Assembly: GCA_016721465.1 (NCBI GenBank)
Contig: JADKIA010000008.1
Span: 434,001-498,000, forward strand
Source: Ideonella sp.
GTDB lineage: Bacteria > Pseudomonadota > Gammaproteobacteria > Burkholderiales > Burkholderiaceae_C
Direction of reading: 5' to 3'
DNA length: 64,000 nt
A model generated the notes under the pieces. The model worked only from the letters and a program-made list of their open reading frames with translations, ran no database searches and was not told the DNA's origin. The position numbers and the translations under genes are program-made. Shown piece by piece: positions 55,545 through 64,000 of the stretch (the stretch's first letter is position 1; each line of letters starts with the position of its first letter).

Positions 55545-58415
55545 ATGATCGACCGCAAGCGCTGGGAGCAGCTGTCTGCTCTGCTGGATGAGGTGTTGGC
55601 GCTGCCGGCCGGCGAGCGCGGCGCGTGGCTGGCTGCGCTGCGCGTGCGCGACCGCGAAGTCGCCGAGCAGCTCGAGCCGATGCTGGACGCCGCCGGCGAT
55701 GATCTCGAGACCACGCTGCATCAGCCGCACATTTCGGCGTTCGAACAGCACTTGATGCCGGCCCTGGCAGGGCCTCGGTCGGGGACGGCCGAACACGCGC
55801 CAAAGGCGGGCCAGCGCATGGGCCCGTGGGCACTGATGTACCAGATTGGCGCCGGCGGCATGGGCGAGGTGTGGCTGGCCAGCCGCGCAGACGGGCTGTT
55901 CGAGGCGCAGGCGGCGATCAAGCTGCTGCGCAGCGACCTGCCGGCAGCGAGCCTGGCGGCGCGGTTCGCGCGCGAGCGTGCCGTGCTGGCCAGGCTCAAC
56001 CACCCGTCGGTGGCTCGGTTGCTGGACGCCGGCATCGCCGAGGATGGCCAGGCCTATCTCGTGCTGGAGTACGTCGCCGGCCGCACGCTCACCGCACACG
56101 CCCGGACGGATTGCGCGACGGTGATCGAGCGCGTGAGGCTGCTGATCGAGGTGGCCGAAGGCGTGGACCACGCGCACGCGCAGCTGATCGTGCACCGCGA
56201 CCTGAAGCCGTCGAACGTGATGGTGACCGCTGGCGGGGAGCCCAAGCTGCTGGACTTCGGCATTGCCGGGCTGCTGGACGACGACGGGCCGGTGGACACC
56301 GACCTGACCAAGCAGACGGGGCGGGGCCTGACGCTGGGCTACGCCGCGCCCGAGCAGATCCTGGGGCAACCGATCGGCACGGCGGCGGATGTGTTCTCGC
56401 TGGGGGTGATGCTGTTCGAGCTGCTCACCGGCGAGTTGCCGTTCGCGCCCAGGCACAGCCCGCGGCCGGTGATCGAGCAGGCGGTGCTGCACGACGAGCC
56501 CAAGCGGATGGCGCTGGTGCTGGGCGCACCGGCGGCCGAGCCGCCGGACGCGGGCGGCCCGGGCCGTCCGACGGATGCGCGGCGCGCGCTGGGCGACCTG
56601 GAAGCGGTGGTGGCCAAGGCCTTGCGCAAGGACCCGGCGCAGCGCTACGGCAGCGTGCGCGAGCTCGTGGACGATCTGCAGCGCTGGCTGACGCACCGGC
56701 CGGTGAGCGTGCGACGCGACGACTGGCGCCACCGCAGCGGCCTGTGGCTGCGCCGGCATGCCGTGCTGGCCGGCGCCACGGGCTTGGTGCTGACCAGCCT
56801 CAGCGCCGGTCTGGTGACCACCACCTGGCAATGGCGCCGGGCCGAACTGGCGGCGCGGCAGGCCGAGCAGGTCACGCAATACCTGGGCGACATGCTGGCC
56901 TCCGCCAGCCCGGACACCAACGGCGGCAAGATGCCCAGCATGATGGACCTGCTGGAGCGCAGCGCGCGCAACCTGCAGACCAGCTTCCCCGACGATCCCG
57001 CGGTCGAGCTCAAGCTCGAGGATGTGTTGGGCAACACCTACGCACAGCTGAACCGGTTCGACCTGGCGATCCCGATCCTGGAGCGACGTCTGGCGCATGC
57101 GGTGCAGCACCACGGCGAGGCCGACGAGCGCTCGGTCGATGCGCGCATCGATCTGGCCCGGGTGTTCACCTCGCAGCCCTCGCCACAACGCGTGGTGGAC
57201 CTGCTGGAGCCCTGGCGCGATCTGGAGCGGCAACGCCACGCCTCCAGTCCGGACGGCTACGACTCCCTGCTGTACATGCTGGCGCTGGGTTACCTGCGCA
57301 TTGGCCGCTTCGATGCAGCCCAGCAGACCTTGGACGAGGCCCGTGGCCTGGTCGAGCGTCTCTATCAGCCCGGCGATTTCGAGCGCGTGTATTTCGCCAA
57401 CTACGTCAGCCTGCTGCGCTCGGCGCAGGGCCACCTGGGCGAGGCCGAGGCCCTGCTGCGCCAGACACAGCCGCATTGGGCGAGCGTACCGGCCCGGCAC
57501 GCGCGGCATGTGCTGTCGCTGCGGCGCGGGCTGTTCCGCTTGCAGGGACAGTTGGGTCGCTTCGACGGCCTGAACGACCGGGGGCGTGCCTTGCTGGCCG
57601 ACATGGACGCGTTGATGGGGCCCGGCAACGACATGAGCCTGGGCATGTGCGCCGAACTGTCCCGCGTGGCGGTCGACCAAGGCCTGCTCGAGCAGGCCGC
57701 CGACTGGGATCAGCAGGCCGTGCAGCGCCTGGACGCGGCCGGCATCACGCACCCGGCCGCGCGCCTGCCGCCACTGGCGGGGCGGCTGCTGACGCAGGTC
57801 TTGTCGAACCGCGTGGCGCGGGCCGACGCGCTGGCCCAGGCCTGGCAACTGCGCAAGGCGCTCGAGGCCGAGCCCACCGTGTCGGGCCTGCGCCGGGCCG
57901 AGACCTGGATTGCCCTGGCCCGCGTCGGGCTGCTGCAGGGCGATGCCGGCCTGGTGTCGCAGGTGCTGCAGCGCCTGCGCGCCGACGGCGGGCTGATGCT
58001 GGCCGACACCACCGCGCTGGGCCGGCGGCTGAAACAGCTGGAGGCCGAACTGCAGCGGCTGCAGGGCGACCTGCCGACCAGTGCACGGCTGCTGGCCGAG
58101 GTGGCCTCGCCGCTGGCGCAATTGCCGGACCGCCGCATCGTGTCCACCTGGGCGGCGCACCTGGATTGGGCCGCCACCCTGGTGGCGGCTGGCGATCCGG
58201 CGGCGGCCGACGTGCTGGCCCGGGCCGCCGAGCTGCGCCCGCCAGGGCTCGCCGCAGGGCACCCGTTCGACGTCATCCACGCCCAATTGCTGGGGCGCCT
58301 GGCCGGCCCGGCCGATGGCGCCGTGCTCCATCGGGCCGCCGCCGCCGCGGTGGCGCAGGCCTATCGCCGTCCGGCGGGTGGCATGCCGCCGGCCTTGACC
58401 GGGTTGCTGTTCTGA
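55545..58415 (+). CDS. Serine/threonine protein kinase with TPR-like C-terminus
   Basis: The 956-residue protein has an N-terminal kinase domain: glycine loop IGAGGMGEVWLA (about 102-113), Lys in AAIKLL, catalytic HRDLKPSNVMV, DFG in LLDFGIAGLL and APE in YAAPEQILG. A transmembrane helix (AVLAGATGLVLTSLSAGLV, about 406-424) separates it from a long periplasmic region of helical TPR-like repeats (about 470-940). The sigma factor upstream is probably its phosphorylation or regulatory partner; paired ECF/kinase genes of this type occur in many proteobacteria. ATG 55545 has GGAG right before it. Confidence 0.9.
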   Translation: MIDRKRWEQLSALLDEVLALPAGERGAWLAALRVRDREVAEQLEPMLDAAGDDLETTLHQPHISAFEQHLMPALAGPRSGTAEHAPKAGQRMGPWALMYQIGAGGMGEVWLASRADGLFEAQAAIKLLRSDLPAASLAARFARERAVLARLNHPSVARLLDAGIAEDGQAYLVLEYVAGRTLTAHARTDCATVIERVRLLIEVAEGVDHAHAQLIVHRDLKPSNVMVTAGGEPKLLDFGIAGLLDDDGPVDTDLTKQTGRGLTLGYAAPEQILGQPIGTAADVFSLGVMLFELLTGELPFAPRHSPRPVIEQAVLHDEPKRMALVLGAPAAEPPDAGGPGRPTDARRALGDLEAVVAKALRKDPAQRYGSVRELVDDLQRWLTHRPVSVRRDDWRHRSGLWLRRHAVLAGATGLVLTSLSAGLVTTTWQWRRAELAARQAEQVTQYLGDMLASASPDTNGGKMPSMMDLLERSARNLQTSFPDDPAVELKLEDVLGNTYAQLNRFDLAIPILERRLAHAVQHHGEADERSVDARIDLARVFTSQPSPQRVVDLLEPWRDLERQRHASSPDGYDSLLYMLALGYLRIGRFDAAQQTLDEARGLVERLYQPGDFERVYFANYVSLLRSAQGHLGEAEALLRQTQPHWASVPARHARHVLSLRRGLFRLQGQLGRFDGLNDRGRALLADMDALMGPGNDMSLGMCAELSRVAVDQGLLEQAADWDQQAVQRLDAAGITHPAARLPPLAGRLLTQVLSNRVARADALAQAWQLRKALEAEPTVSGLRRAETWIALARVGLLQGDAGLVSQVLQRLRADGGLMLADTTALGRRLKQLEAELQRLQGDLPTSARLLAEVASPLAQLPDRRIVSTWAAHLDWAATLVAAGDPAAADVLARAAELRPPGLAAGHPFDVIHAQLLGRLAGPADGAVLHRAAAAAVAQAYRRPAGGMPPALTGLLF

Positions 58416-58436
58416 ATCGGCCCCGCCGCAGGCTGC

Positions 58437-58985
58437 TCAGGCGGCCAACAGGCGCTGGCGCAACTGGGCGCGTGCGCGCGAGACCCGGCTGCGTACGGTG
58501 CCCACGGGAATGTCCAGCCGCGCTGCAGCCTGCTCGTAGCTGAGCTCATCCAGCGACACCAGCAGCAAGACTTCGCGCACCTCCGGCACCAGGCCATCCA
58601 GTTCAGCCTGCAGCAAGCGCATGCGCTGCGTCAGCGCCAGTTGCTGGGACGGGTCGGGCCGGCTGCACGCGTGATCGGCCAGCGCGTCCTCGCCGTCGAA
58701 CTCGTAGCGCCGTGAGGGCGCACGAGACAGGTGGTTGCGCACCAGGTTCAGGGCAATGCCATAGAGCCAGGTCGAGGCCTGCGAATCACCGCGAAAGCTG
58801 GCGTAGGTGCAGGCGGCCTCGACGAAGGCCTGCTGCGCCAGTTCCTCGGCCTCGCTGGGGTTGCCCACGTGCCGGGCCACGAAGCGCCGCAGCCGTTCAC
58901 CGTGCTGTTGAACCAGGCCGCGAAACAGGCGGTTCAGGTCGGGCAAGGCGGGGGCGGGCGGGTTCAGGCTCAGGCAAGCGCTCAT
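58437..58985 (-). CDS. ECF sigma factor, RpoE-like
   Basis: The 182-residue protein has sigma region 2 (LQQAFVEAACTYASFRGDSQASTWLYGIALNLVRN, with the AxxWL helix) and region 4 (EVLLLVSLDELSYEQAAARLDIPVGTVRSRVSRARAQL). It would direct RNA polymerase to a stress or envelope regulon. No anti-sigma gene follows, since the kinase gene is convergent and 21 bp away, so control is not evident. ATG 58985 was chosen as the first start before the conserved core; the frame upstream lacks conserved character. Confidence 0.88.
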   Translation of the reverse strand: MSACLSLNPPAPALPDLNRLFRGLVQQHGERLRRFVARHVGNPSEAEELAQQAFVEAACTYASFRGDSQASTWLYGIALNLVRNHLSRAPSRRYEFDGEDALADHACSRPDPSQQLALTQRMRLLQAELDGLVPEVREVLLLVSLDELSYEQAAARLDIPVGTVRSRVSRARAQLRQRLLAA

Positions 58986-59142
58986 GGGGGGACTCCAGCG
59001 GTGGCGACCAGGCCAATGCAGCGATGGCCTCTTGCTGGAACAGACGCTGCGTTCAGGCCCGTTGCGACAAGCCACACCCCAAACCCAGGGAAAGCACCTA
59101 GACCTTGGCACGGGTTGGGTGGAACCCGCCAGGGGCGGCGCG

Positions 59143-60381
59143 TTACCCGGCCAGACGCTCGTCCAGCAACTCCACCCAGTGCTTCACCGGCGTGACCGTG
59201 CCGCTTTGCAGGTGCTGGATGCAGCCGATGTTGGCCGAGGCGATGACCTCGGCCTGCAGCTCGCCCAGGTGCCCCAGCTTGCGGTCGCGCAGCTGGTGCG
59301 CGAGCTCGGGCTGCAGCACCGAGTAGGTGCCGGCCGAGCCGCAGCACAGGTGGCTCTCGGTGCCGGCCACCGACACCTCGAAGCCCAGCTCGCGCAGGCC
59401 CGTCTCGACGCCGCCGCGCAGCTGCATGCCGTGCTGCAGCGAGCACGGCGGGTGGAAGGCCACGCGCATGGCCTGGGCTTGCCGCGACAGGCGCGGCTTG
59501 AGCGCCGCCACCAGTTCGGGCAGCAGTTCGCTCAGATCGCGTGTCAGCTCCGATACCAGCCGCGCCTTGTCGGCATAGTCCGGATCGCTGGCCAGCGCGT
59601 GTGCGTATTCCTTCACCGTGACACCGCAGCCCGAGGCGTTCATCACGATCGCTTCGACCTTGCCGGTGGACACCAGCGGCCACCAGGCGTCGATGTTGCG
59701 GCGCATGTCCTTCAGGCCGCCGTCGTGGTCGTTCAGGTGCGTGCGCAGCGCACCGCAGCAGCCGGCGTCGTCGGCCACCACGGTCTGGATGCCGGCGGCG
59801 TCGAGCACGCGCGCGGTGGCCGAGTTGATGTTGGGCAGCATCGAGGGCTGCACGCAGCCCATCAGCATCAACACCTTGCGCGGGTGCTCGCGCTGCGGCC
59901 ACAGCTTGGCGCGGGGATGCGAAGCGGCGGGCACCTTGTCCTGCAGGTTTGCGGGCAGCAGCGGGCGGGCCAGCTTGCCCAGCGCCATGGCGGTCTTGAA
60001 CAGCGGCGAGGTCAGGCCTTCCTTCAGCAGCCAGCGCACGGCCCGCTCGCCCGCGGGTCGCGACACCTGCTGCTCGACGAGCTTGCGGCCGATGTCCACC
60101 AGGTGCCCGTACTGCACGCCGGACGGACAGGTGCTCTCGCAGTTGCGGCAGGTCAGGCAGCGATCCAGGTGCAACTGCGTGGCTCGCGTGGGCGTGGCGC
60201 CCTCGAGCACCTGTTTCATCAGGTAGATGCGACCGCGCGGGCCGTCGAGCTCGTCGCCCAACAGTTGGTAGGTGGGGCAGGTGGCGGTGCAGAAGCCGCA
60301 GTGCACGCACTTGCGCAGGATGGCCTCGGCGGCGTCGCCATCGGGCGTGCCTCTGAACTGGGGGGCGAGGGTGGTTTGCAT
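59143..60381 (-). CDS. glcF: Glycolate oxidase iron-sulfur subunit
   Basis: The 412-residue protein has two ferredoxin motifs (CVHCGFCTATCP near residue 25; CLTCRNCESTCP near 75) and two CCG domains (DDAGCCGALRTH; HLCCGSAGTYSVLQP). It passes electrons from the GlcD/GlcE flavoproteins to the quinone pool in oxidation of glycolate to glyoxylate. It is the last gene of the glc cluster, separated from glcE by methyltransferase, lrgA and lrgB genes. A 157-bp gap (58986-59142) follows without a clear gene. Confidence 0.93.
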   Translation of the reverse strand: MQTTLAPQFRGTPDGDAAEAILRKCVHCGFCTATCPTYQLLGDELDGPRGRIYLMKQVLEGATPTRATQLHLDRCLTCRNCESTCPSGVQYGHLVDIGRKLVEQQVSRPAGERAVRWLLKEGLTSPLFKTAMALGKLARPLLPANLQDKVPAASHPRAKLWPQREHPRKVLMLMGCVQPSMLPNINSATARVLDAAGIQTVVADDAGCCGALRTHLNDHDGGLKDMRRNIDAWWPLVSTGKVEAIVMNASGCGVTVKEYAHALASDPDYADKARLVSELTRDLSELLPELVAALKPRLSRQAQAMRVAFHPPCSLQHGMQLRGGVETGLRELGFEVSVAGTESHLCCGSAGTYSVLQPELAHQLRDRKLGHLGELQAEVIASANIGCIQHLQSGTVTPVKHWVELLDERLAG

Positions 60382-60394
60382 GGGGTGTGATCGG

Positions 60395-61117
60395 TCAGAA
60401 CAGGTGCAGCAGCCTGAGCACCAGGGGCATCAGCAAGGAGGCCAGCACCACCTGCAGGCCCAAGGCCAGGCCCGCGTAGGCACCCGCTTCGGGGTGCACT
60501 TGCAAGGCCCGCGCGGCGCCGATGCCATGCGAGGCGGTGCCGAGCGCGAAGCCGCGCACGGGCCAGGCCGCGATGCGCAGTGCATCGAACAGGTACTTCC
60601 CGCTCACGGCGCCCACCAGTCCGGTGAGCACCGCGAACACCGCCGCCAGTGCCGGGATGCCGCCCAGCTGCTCCGCGATGCCCATGGCCACCGGTGCGGT
60701 GACGGACTTCGGCGCCAGCGAGCGCAGCACGTCGCCGGGCAATCCCAGCGCCCAGCCAATGGCCACAGCGCTGCCGCCGGCCGCGAGGCCGCCGGCCAGG
60801 CCGGCGGCGAGCAGGGCCGCGCCCTGCCGGCGCAACTGCGCACGCCGCTGCCAGAGCGGCCAGGCCAGGGCCACCACGGCGGGCCCGAGCAGGAAGTGGA
60901 TGAACTGCGCACCGGAGAAGTAGGTGGGGTAGGGCGTGCCGCTCAGGCCGAGCAGGGCTGCCAATGCCAGCACCGTCCACAACACCGGGTTGGCCCATGG
61001 CGCCTGGCCCGCGCGCTGGTACAGCATCTGCGCCAGCACATAGGTCACCAGCGTGGCGGTCAGGCCGAACAGCGGCGTGGCCGACAGGTAGACCCAGAGC
61101 TCGACGAAATCACGCAT
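60395..61117 (-). CDS. lrgB: LrgB/CidB-family membrane protein
   Basis: The 240-residue protein has about seven hydrophobic helices with family motifs TYFSGAQFIHFLLGPAVVALAWPL, LAPKSVTAPVAMGIAEQLGG and RGFALGTASHGIGAARAL. LrgB is known in murein hydrolase control; its plant relative PLGG1, a natural LrgA-LrgB fusion, is a plastid glycolate/glycerate transporter. Its place inside a glycolate oxidase operon supports the transport role here. ATG 61117 is chosen (GTG 61132 also possible). It begins just before the lrgA stop. Confidence 0.87.
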   Translation of the reverse strand: MRDFVELWVYLSATPLFGLTATLVTYVLAQMLYQRAGQAPWANPVLWTVLALAALLGLSGTPYPTYFSGAQFIHFLLGPAVVALAWPLWQRRAQLRRQGAALLAAGLAGGLAAGGSAVAIGWALGLPGDVLRSLAPKSVTAPVAMGIAEQLGGIPALAAVFAVLTGLVGAVSGKYLFDALRIAAWPVRGFALGTASHGIGAARALQVHPEAGAYAGLALGLQVVLASLLMPLVLRLLHLF

Positions 61118-61484
61118 GGCCGTGTCCCGCACCCGCCGGATCGACCGGCACCTTCAGCGTGGCGCGCAGCACCAGGGCCGACACCGCCAGGCCCACCCAG
61201 GTGGACAGCACCAGCGCCACGGCAATGCGGGCGCCGTATTCGGACAGCAGCGCCAGGTGCGTCATCACGCCCACGCCCACCGGCACGAACAGCAGCGACA
61301 GGTGTTGCAGCAGCCCATCGGACGCCGCGCGCACCGGCTCGCGCAGTGGCGCCCAGGCCAGTGCGCCGGCCAGCAGCAGCATGCCCAGCACCGGGCCCGG
61401 CAAGGGCAGGTGGGCCAGGCGCGTCAGGGCCTCGCCGGCCGATTGGCACAGCAGCAACACGGCCAGGCCTTGGAGCAGGGTCAT
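61110..61484 (-). CDS. lrgA: LrgA/CidA-family holin-like membrane protein
   Basis: The 124-residue protein has four hydrophobic helices and the CidA/LrgA signature LPLPGPVLGMLLLAGALAW and LSLLFVPVGVGVMTHLALL. It forms a pair with LrgB. The ATG overlaps the methyltransferase stop (ATGA), and its end overlaps lrgB, so the three are co-translated. It probably takes part in glycolate/glycerate transport, given the context; membrane pore activity is the family's other known role. Confidence 0.87.
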   Translation of the reverse strand: MTLLQGLAVLLLCQSAGEALTRLAHLPLPGPVLGMLLLAGALAWAPLREPVRAASDGLLQHLSLLFVPVGVGVMTHLALLSEYGARIAVALVLSTWVGLAVSALVLRATLKVPVDPAGAGHGHA

Positions 61485-62185
61485 GCCAATGTGTAGTGCA
61501 ACACCCAGTAGTGCTCGAAGGGCAGCCACTGCGGCTCGCGGGCGCGCGGGCCCAGCGCGGCAAAGGCCTGCCCGGGGCTTGGGAAATTCTTCAACACCTC
61601 GTGCGTGCTGCCGTCGTCGAGCGGGCGTGTCTGGTAGGTGTTGCCGTGCTCGTCGCCGTGCGTGATGGGCGTGCTGCTGGTCTGCACGAAGCTGTTGTCC
61701 AGCATCACCACCCGCGCGCCGGGCTCCAGCCGGGTGTGCAGCGTGTCCAGCCAGTCCGGCAGGCGCTGCAGCGGTACATGGCTCCACCAGCAGCCGGCAA
61801 AGGCGGCGTCGAAGGTCTCGCCGCCCAGCTCGGCCAGCGTGTAGGCGTCCACCGCGCGGAACTCGACGATGGCCGAGCCGTCGGCGTGTGTCGGCATGGC
61901 CTTGGCCTGCGCCACCGCCATGGTCTCGGGGTTCAGATCGGTGGCCAGCCAGCGTGCGGCCCGCTGCGCGCCGTGCGGGGTCCACCAGCCGGTGCCGCAG
62001 GCGATCTCCAGCACGCGGCGGCCGATGAACTGCAGCGGCAGCCAGCGCTCCATCGCGCGCAGGTCCACCTGCCGCTCGGGCTTGTGATAGACGCGTTCGT
62101 AGTAGGACGCTCGCTTGACGTAGTAGTCGGCCATGCGCGCTTCGATGGCCGGTGCATTGCTGGGGTGAGGGGCGGGCGCAGCCAT
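61481..62185 (-). CDS. Class I SAM-dependent methyltransferase
   Basis: The 234-residue protein has the SAM-binding motif I VLEIACGTGWWTPHGA (about residue 58), acidic loop ATDLNPETMAVAQ and motif AFAGCWWSHVPLQRLPDWL. It should methylate a small molecule or protein, but nothing shows the substrate. Its start overlaps the glcE stop (TGATG) and its end overlaps lrgA, so it is part of the glc operon. A link to glycolate metabolism is unproved. Confidence 0.87.
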   Translation of the reverse strand: MAAPAPHPSNAPAIEARMADYYVKRASYYERVYHKPERQVDLRAMERWLPLQFIGRRVLEIACGTGWWTPHGAQRAARWLATDLNPETMAVAQAKAMPTHADGSAIVEFRAVDAYTLAELGGETFDAAFAGCWWSHVPLQRLPDWLDTLHTRLEPGARVVMLDNSFVQTSSTPITHGDEHGNTYQTRPLDDGSTHEVLKNFPSPGQAFAALGPRAREPQWLPFEHYWVLHYTLA

Positions 62186-63276
62186 CACAGTCCCGGATAG
62201 AGGCGGCCGGGGTTGAATACCCCGTCGGGGTCGAATGCCGCCTTGGTTTGTCGGTGGATGCGTGCCAGCGATGCGGACAAGGGCGTGAACGCGCCCGCCG
62301 CCTTGCTGCCGCGAAAGGCCGTGGCGTGCCCCCCTGCTCGGGCCGCCGCCTCGCGCAGCGTGGCGGCGGGCGCAGTGGTGACCACCCAGCGCTGCGCACC
62401 GCCCCACTCCACCAGGTGCTCGCCCGGTGCGGCGATGGGCGCCGCGGTTTGCGGCACGGCCAGGCGCCACAACGTGGCACCGGCCGCCACGGCCTTGGCA
62501 GCACCGACGAAGAACTCGTCGGTGTGGTCGCGCAGCCCGGTCCAGAAGCCGGCTGCGAGATCGGCATCGACCACCTCGCCGCCCAGCCGGCCTTGGGCCG
62601 ATTGCACCGCCGCGCTGGCGCCGGCCAGGCGCAGCACCAGCATGCCGCTCCACCAGGCGCTGGCGTGGATGGGCAGGGGCTGGCCGCCCCAGCTGTTCAG
62701 GCGCTTCAGCGCCTCGGCCTCATCGAGCTCGAAGCGCAGCGTGGCCACGGCGGGTGGCCGCGGCAACACCTTGAGCGAGACCTCCAGGATCACGCCCAGC
62801 GTGCCCATCGAGCCGGCCAGCAGCCGGGAGACGTCGTAGCCCGCCACGTTCTTCATCACCTGGCCACCGAAGCCCATCACCTCGGCCCGGCCACTGAGCA
62901 GCGTGGCGCCGAGCACGTGGTCGCGCACGCCGCCGGCCGACGGACGGGACGGGCCCGACAGGCCCGCTGCCACCATGCCGCCCACGGTGCCGCGCTCGGC
63001 AAAGCGCGGCGGCTCGAAGGCCAGGCACTGGTCCTTCTCGGCCAGGGCCGCCTCCAATTCCGACAGCGGCGTACCCGCGCGGGCGGTCACCACCAGTTCA
63101 CTCGGCTCGTAGCTGCTGATGCCGGCCAGCGGGCTCAGGTCCAGCGGCACGCCCTGCGGCGCCTCGCCATAGAAGGCCTTGGTGCCGCCGCCACGGATGT
63201 CGAGCGCGGTCTTGTCGGCGCGGGCGGCGCGCACGCGGTCGATGAGGGCGGCCAGCGCCGGATCGGTGGCCGGCAT
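62185..63276 (-). CDS. glcE: Glycolate oxidase FAD-binding subunit
   Basis: The 363-residue flavoprotein is a short FAD-oxidase-like domain: LDIRGGGTKAFYG, VVTARAGTPLSELEAALAEKDQCL, GGMVAAGLSGPSRPSAGGVRDHVLG, GGQVMKNVAGYDVSRLLAGS and the closing PDGVFNPGRLYPGL. GlcE lacks the full catalytic part of GlcD and works in complex with GlcD and GlcF. Start ATG overlaps the glcD stop. Confidence 0.92.
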   Translation of the reverse strand: MPATDPALAALIDRVRAARADKTALDIRGGGTKAFYGEAPQGVPLDLSPLAGISSYEPSELVVTARAGTPLSELEAALAEKDQCLAFEPPRFAERGTVGGMVAAGLSGPSRPSAGGVRDHVLGATLLSGRAEVMGFGGQVMKNVAGYDVSRLLAGSMGTLGVILEVSLKVLPRPPAVATLRFELDEAEALKRLNSWGGQPLPIHASAWWSGMLVLRLAGASAAVQSAQGRLGGEVVDADLAAGFWTGLRDHTDEFFVGAAKAVAAGATLWRLAVPQTAAPIAAPGEHLVEWGGAQRWVVTTAPAATLREAAARAGGHATAFRGSKAAGAFTPLSASLARIHRQTKAAFDPDGVFNPGRLYPGL

Positions 63277-64000
63277 CAGAACCGCTCCAGTTCCGGGAAG
63301 GGCAGCAGCCCCTTCTTCACGTGCATGCGGCCGTACTCGGCGCAGCGGTGCAGCGTGGGGATCACCTTGCCCGGGTTGAGCAGGCCTGTCGGGTCGAAGG
63401 CACGTTTGAGCGCCATCATCTGCTCGCGCTCTTCAGGCGAGAACTGCACGCACATGCTGCTGAGCTTCTCGATGCCCACGCCATGTTCGCCGGTGACGGT
63501 GCCGCCCAGGGCCACGCTGGTCTCCAGGATGTCGGCGCCGAACTGTTCGCAGCGGTGCAGCTCATCGGGATCGTTGGCATCGAACAGGATCAACGGATGC
63601 AGGTTGCCGTCGCCGGCGTGGAAGACGTTGCAGCAGCGCAGCCGGTACTTCTTCTCCATCTGCGCAATGGCCAACAGGATGTCGGCCAGACGCTTGCGCG
63701 GGATGGTCGAGTCCATGCACATGTAGTCCGGGCTGATGCGGCCCGAGGCCGGGAAGGCGTTCTTGCGGCCGGACCAGAACTTCAGCCGCTGCGCCTCGTC
63801 CTTGCTCACCTCCAGGCGCGTGGCACCGCAGCCCGAGAGCACATCGAGCATGCGGGCGATCTCCTCGGCCACCTCTTCGGGCGTGCCGTCGCTCTCGCAC
63901 AGCAGGATGGCCTCGGCGCTGAGGTCGTAGCCGGCATGCACGAAATCTTCCACCGCCGCCGTCATCGGTTTGTCCATCATCTCCAGCCCGGCCGGGATGA
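63276..64000 (-). CDS. glcD: Glycolate oxidase catalytic subunit, C-terminal part (5' end outside window)
   Basis: The frame is open through the window edge, so only the C-terminal 241 residues are seen. They contain NVFHAGDGNLHPLILFDA, GGTVTGEHGVGIEKL and the ending FDPTGLLNPGKVIPTLHRC, diagnostic of GlcD/FAD-linked D-lactate-type oxidases. GlcD oxidises glycolate (or D-lactate) at an FAD. It is the first of the glcD-E-MT-lrgA-lrgB-glcF run. Confidence 0.93.
   Translation of the reverse strand, partial: IPAGLEMMDKPMTAAVEDFVHAGYDLSAEAILLCESDGTPEEVAEEIARMLDVLSGCGATRLEVSKDEAQRLKFWSGRKNAFPASGRISPDYMCMDSTIPRKRLADILLAIAQMEKKYRLRCCNVFHAGDGNLHPLILFDANDPDELHRCEQFGADILETSVALGGTVTGEHGVGIEKLSSMCVQFSPEEREQMMALKRAFDPTGLLNPGKVIPTLHRCAEYGRMHVKKGLLPFPELERF

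Overview
The window is GC-rich, dense, mostly operonic DNA from a betaproteobacterium, most likely a Burkholderiales member of the Rubrivivax/Leptothrix/Ideonella type. The evidence is the codon and base composition, a PEP-CTERM surface protein, a RavA/ViaA pair, tungstate/AOR genes, and short GC-rich dispersed repeats typical of that order. I saw no rRNA, tRNA, CRISPR array, transposase or prophage. The placement is inference; no marker gene is present.

Region by region. 1-3.5 kb: the end of a PEP-CTERM protein, an Hsp70/YegD-like gene, a DUF4160/DUF2442 pair bracketed by a 59-bp duplication of the yegD 3' end, and a YecA/UPF0149 gene. 3.5-4.5 kb: a ketimine-reductase/ornithine-cyclodeaminase family enzyme. 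4.6-15.4 kb: an anaerobic-respiration island on the minus strand. It holds a small exported protein, a Met/Gly-rich repeat protein, a pentahaem cytochrome c, a DmsA-like molybdoenzyme, a DmsB-like ferredoxin and a TorD chaperone, then a polyferredoxin, a sensor kinase with a periplasmic CxxCH motif and a sigma-54 response regulator. A clean -24/-12 promoter with two helically phased palindromes upstream lies at the head of the island, so the encoded regulator probably switches the operon on. 15.4-23.7 kb: mmsA, mrcA, a ravA (frameshifted)-viaA operon and a GST.

23.8-31.1 kb: a tungsten system, tupBCA (tungstate ABC importer), aorABC (aldehyde oxidoreductase, its ferredoxin and FAD subunits), a MoaD-like protein and a small unknown ORF. 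The same perfect inverted repeat TATGCA-N6-TGCATA lies 51-62 bp before both tupB and aorA, implying one regulator; the ModE-like/periplasmic-binding fusion at 43.1 kb is the best candidate. 31.2-35.3 kb: a three-gene signalling operon ending in a class III nucleotide cyclase. 35.3-38.2 kb: a fused Memo-AMMECR1 protein and its radical SAM partner. 38.2-44.2 kb: xdhC and coxM, coxD, coxE, coxG without coxS or coxL, then the ModE-like regulator.

44.2-54.2 kb: two M16 peptidase-family proteins, glpK with an odd in-frame insertion, a large SNF2-family helicase and a DMT transporter. 54.4-59 kb: a small TPR-like protein, an ECF sigma factor with a TPR serine/threonine kinase, and a second ECF sigma factor. 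59.1-64 kb: a glycolate oxidase operon glcD(partial)-glcE-methyltransferase-lrgA-lrgB-glcF. The embedded LrgAB pair is a plausible glycolate/glycerate transporter.

Common themes are molybdenum/tungsten enzymes, their cofactor handling and redox-dependent control. The most notable new observations are the shared tup/aor operator, the sigma-54 module of the DMSO-reductase-like island, and the duplicated gene end around the DUF4160/DUF2442 pair.
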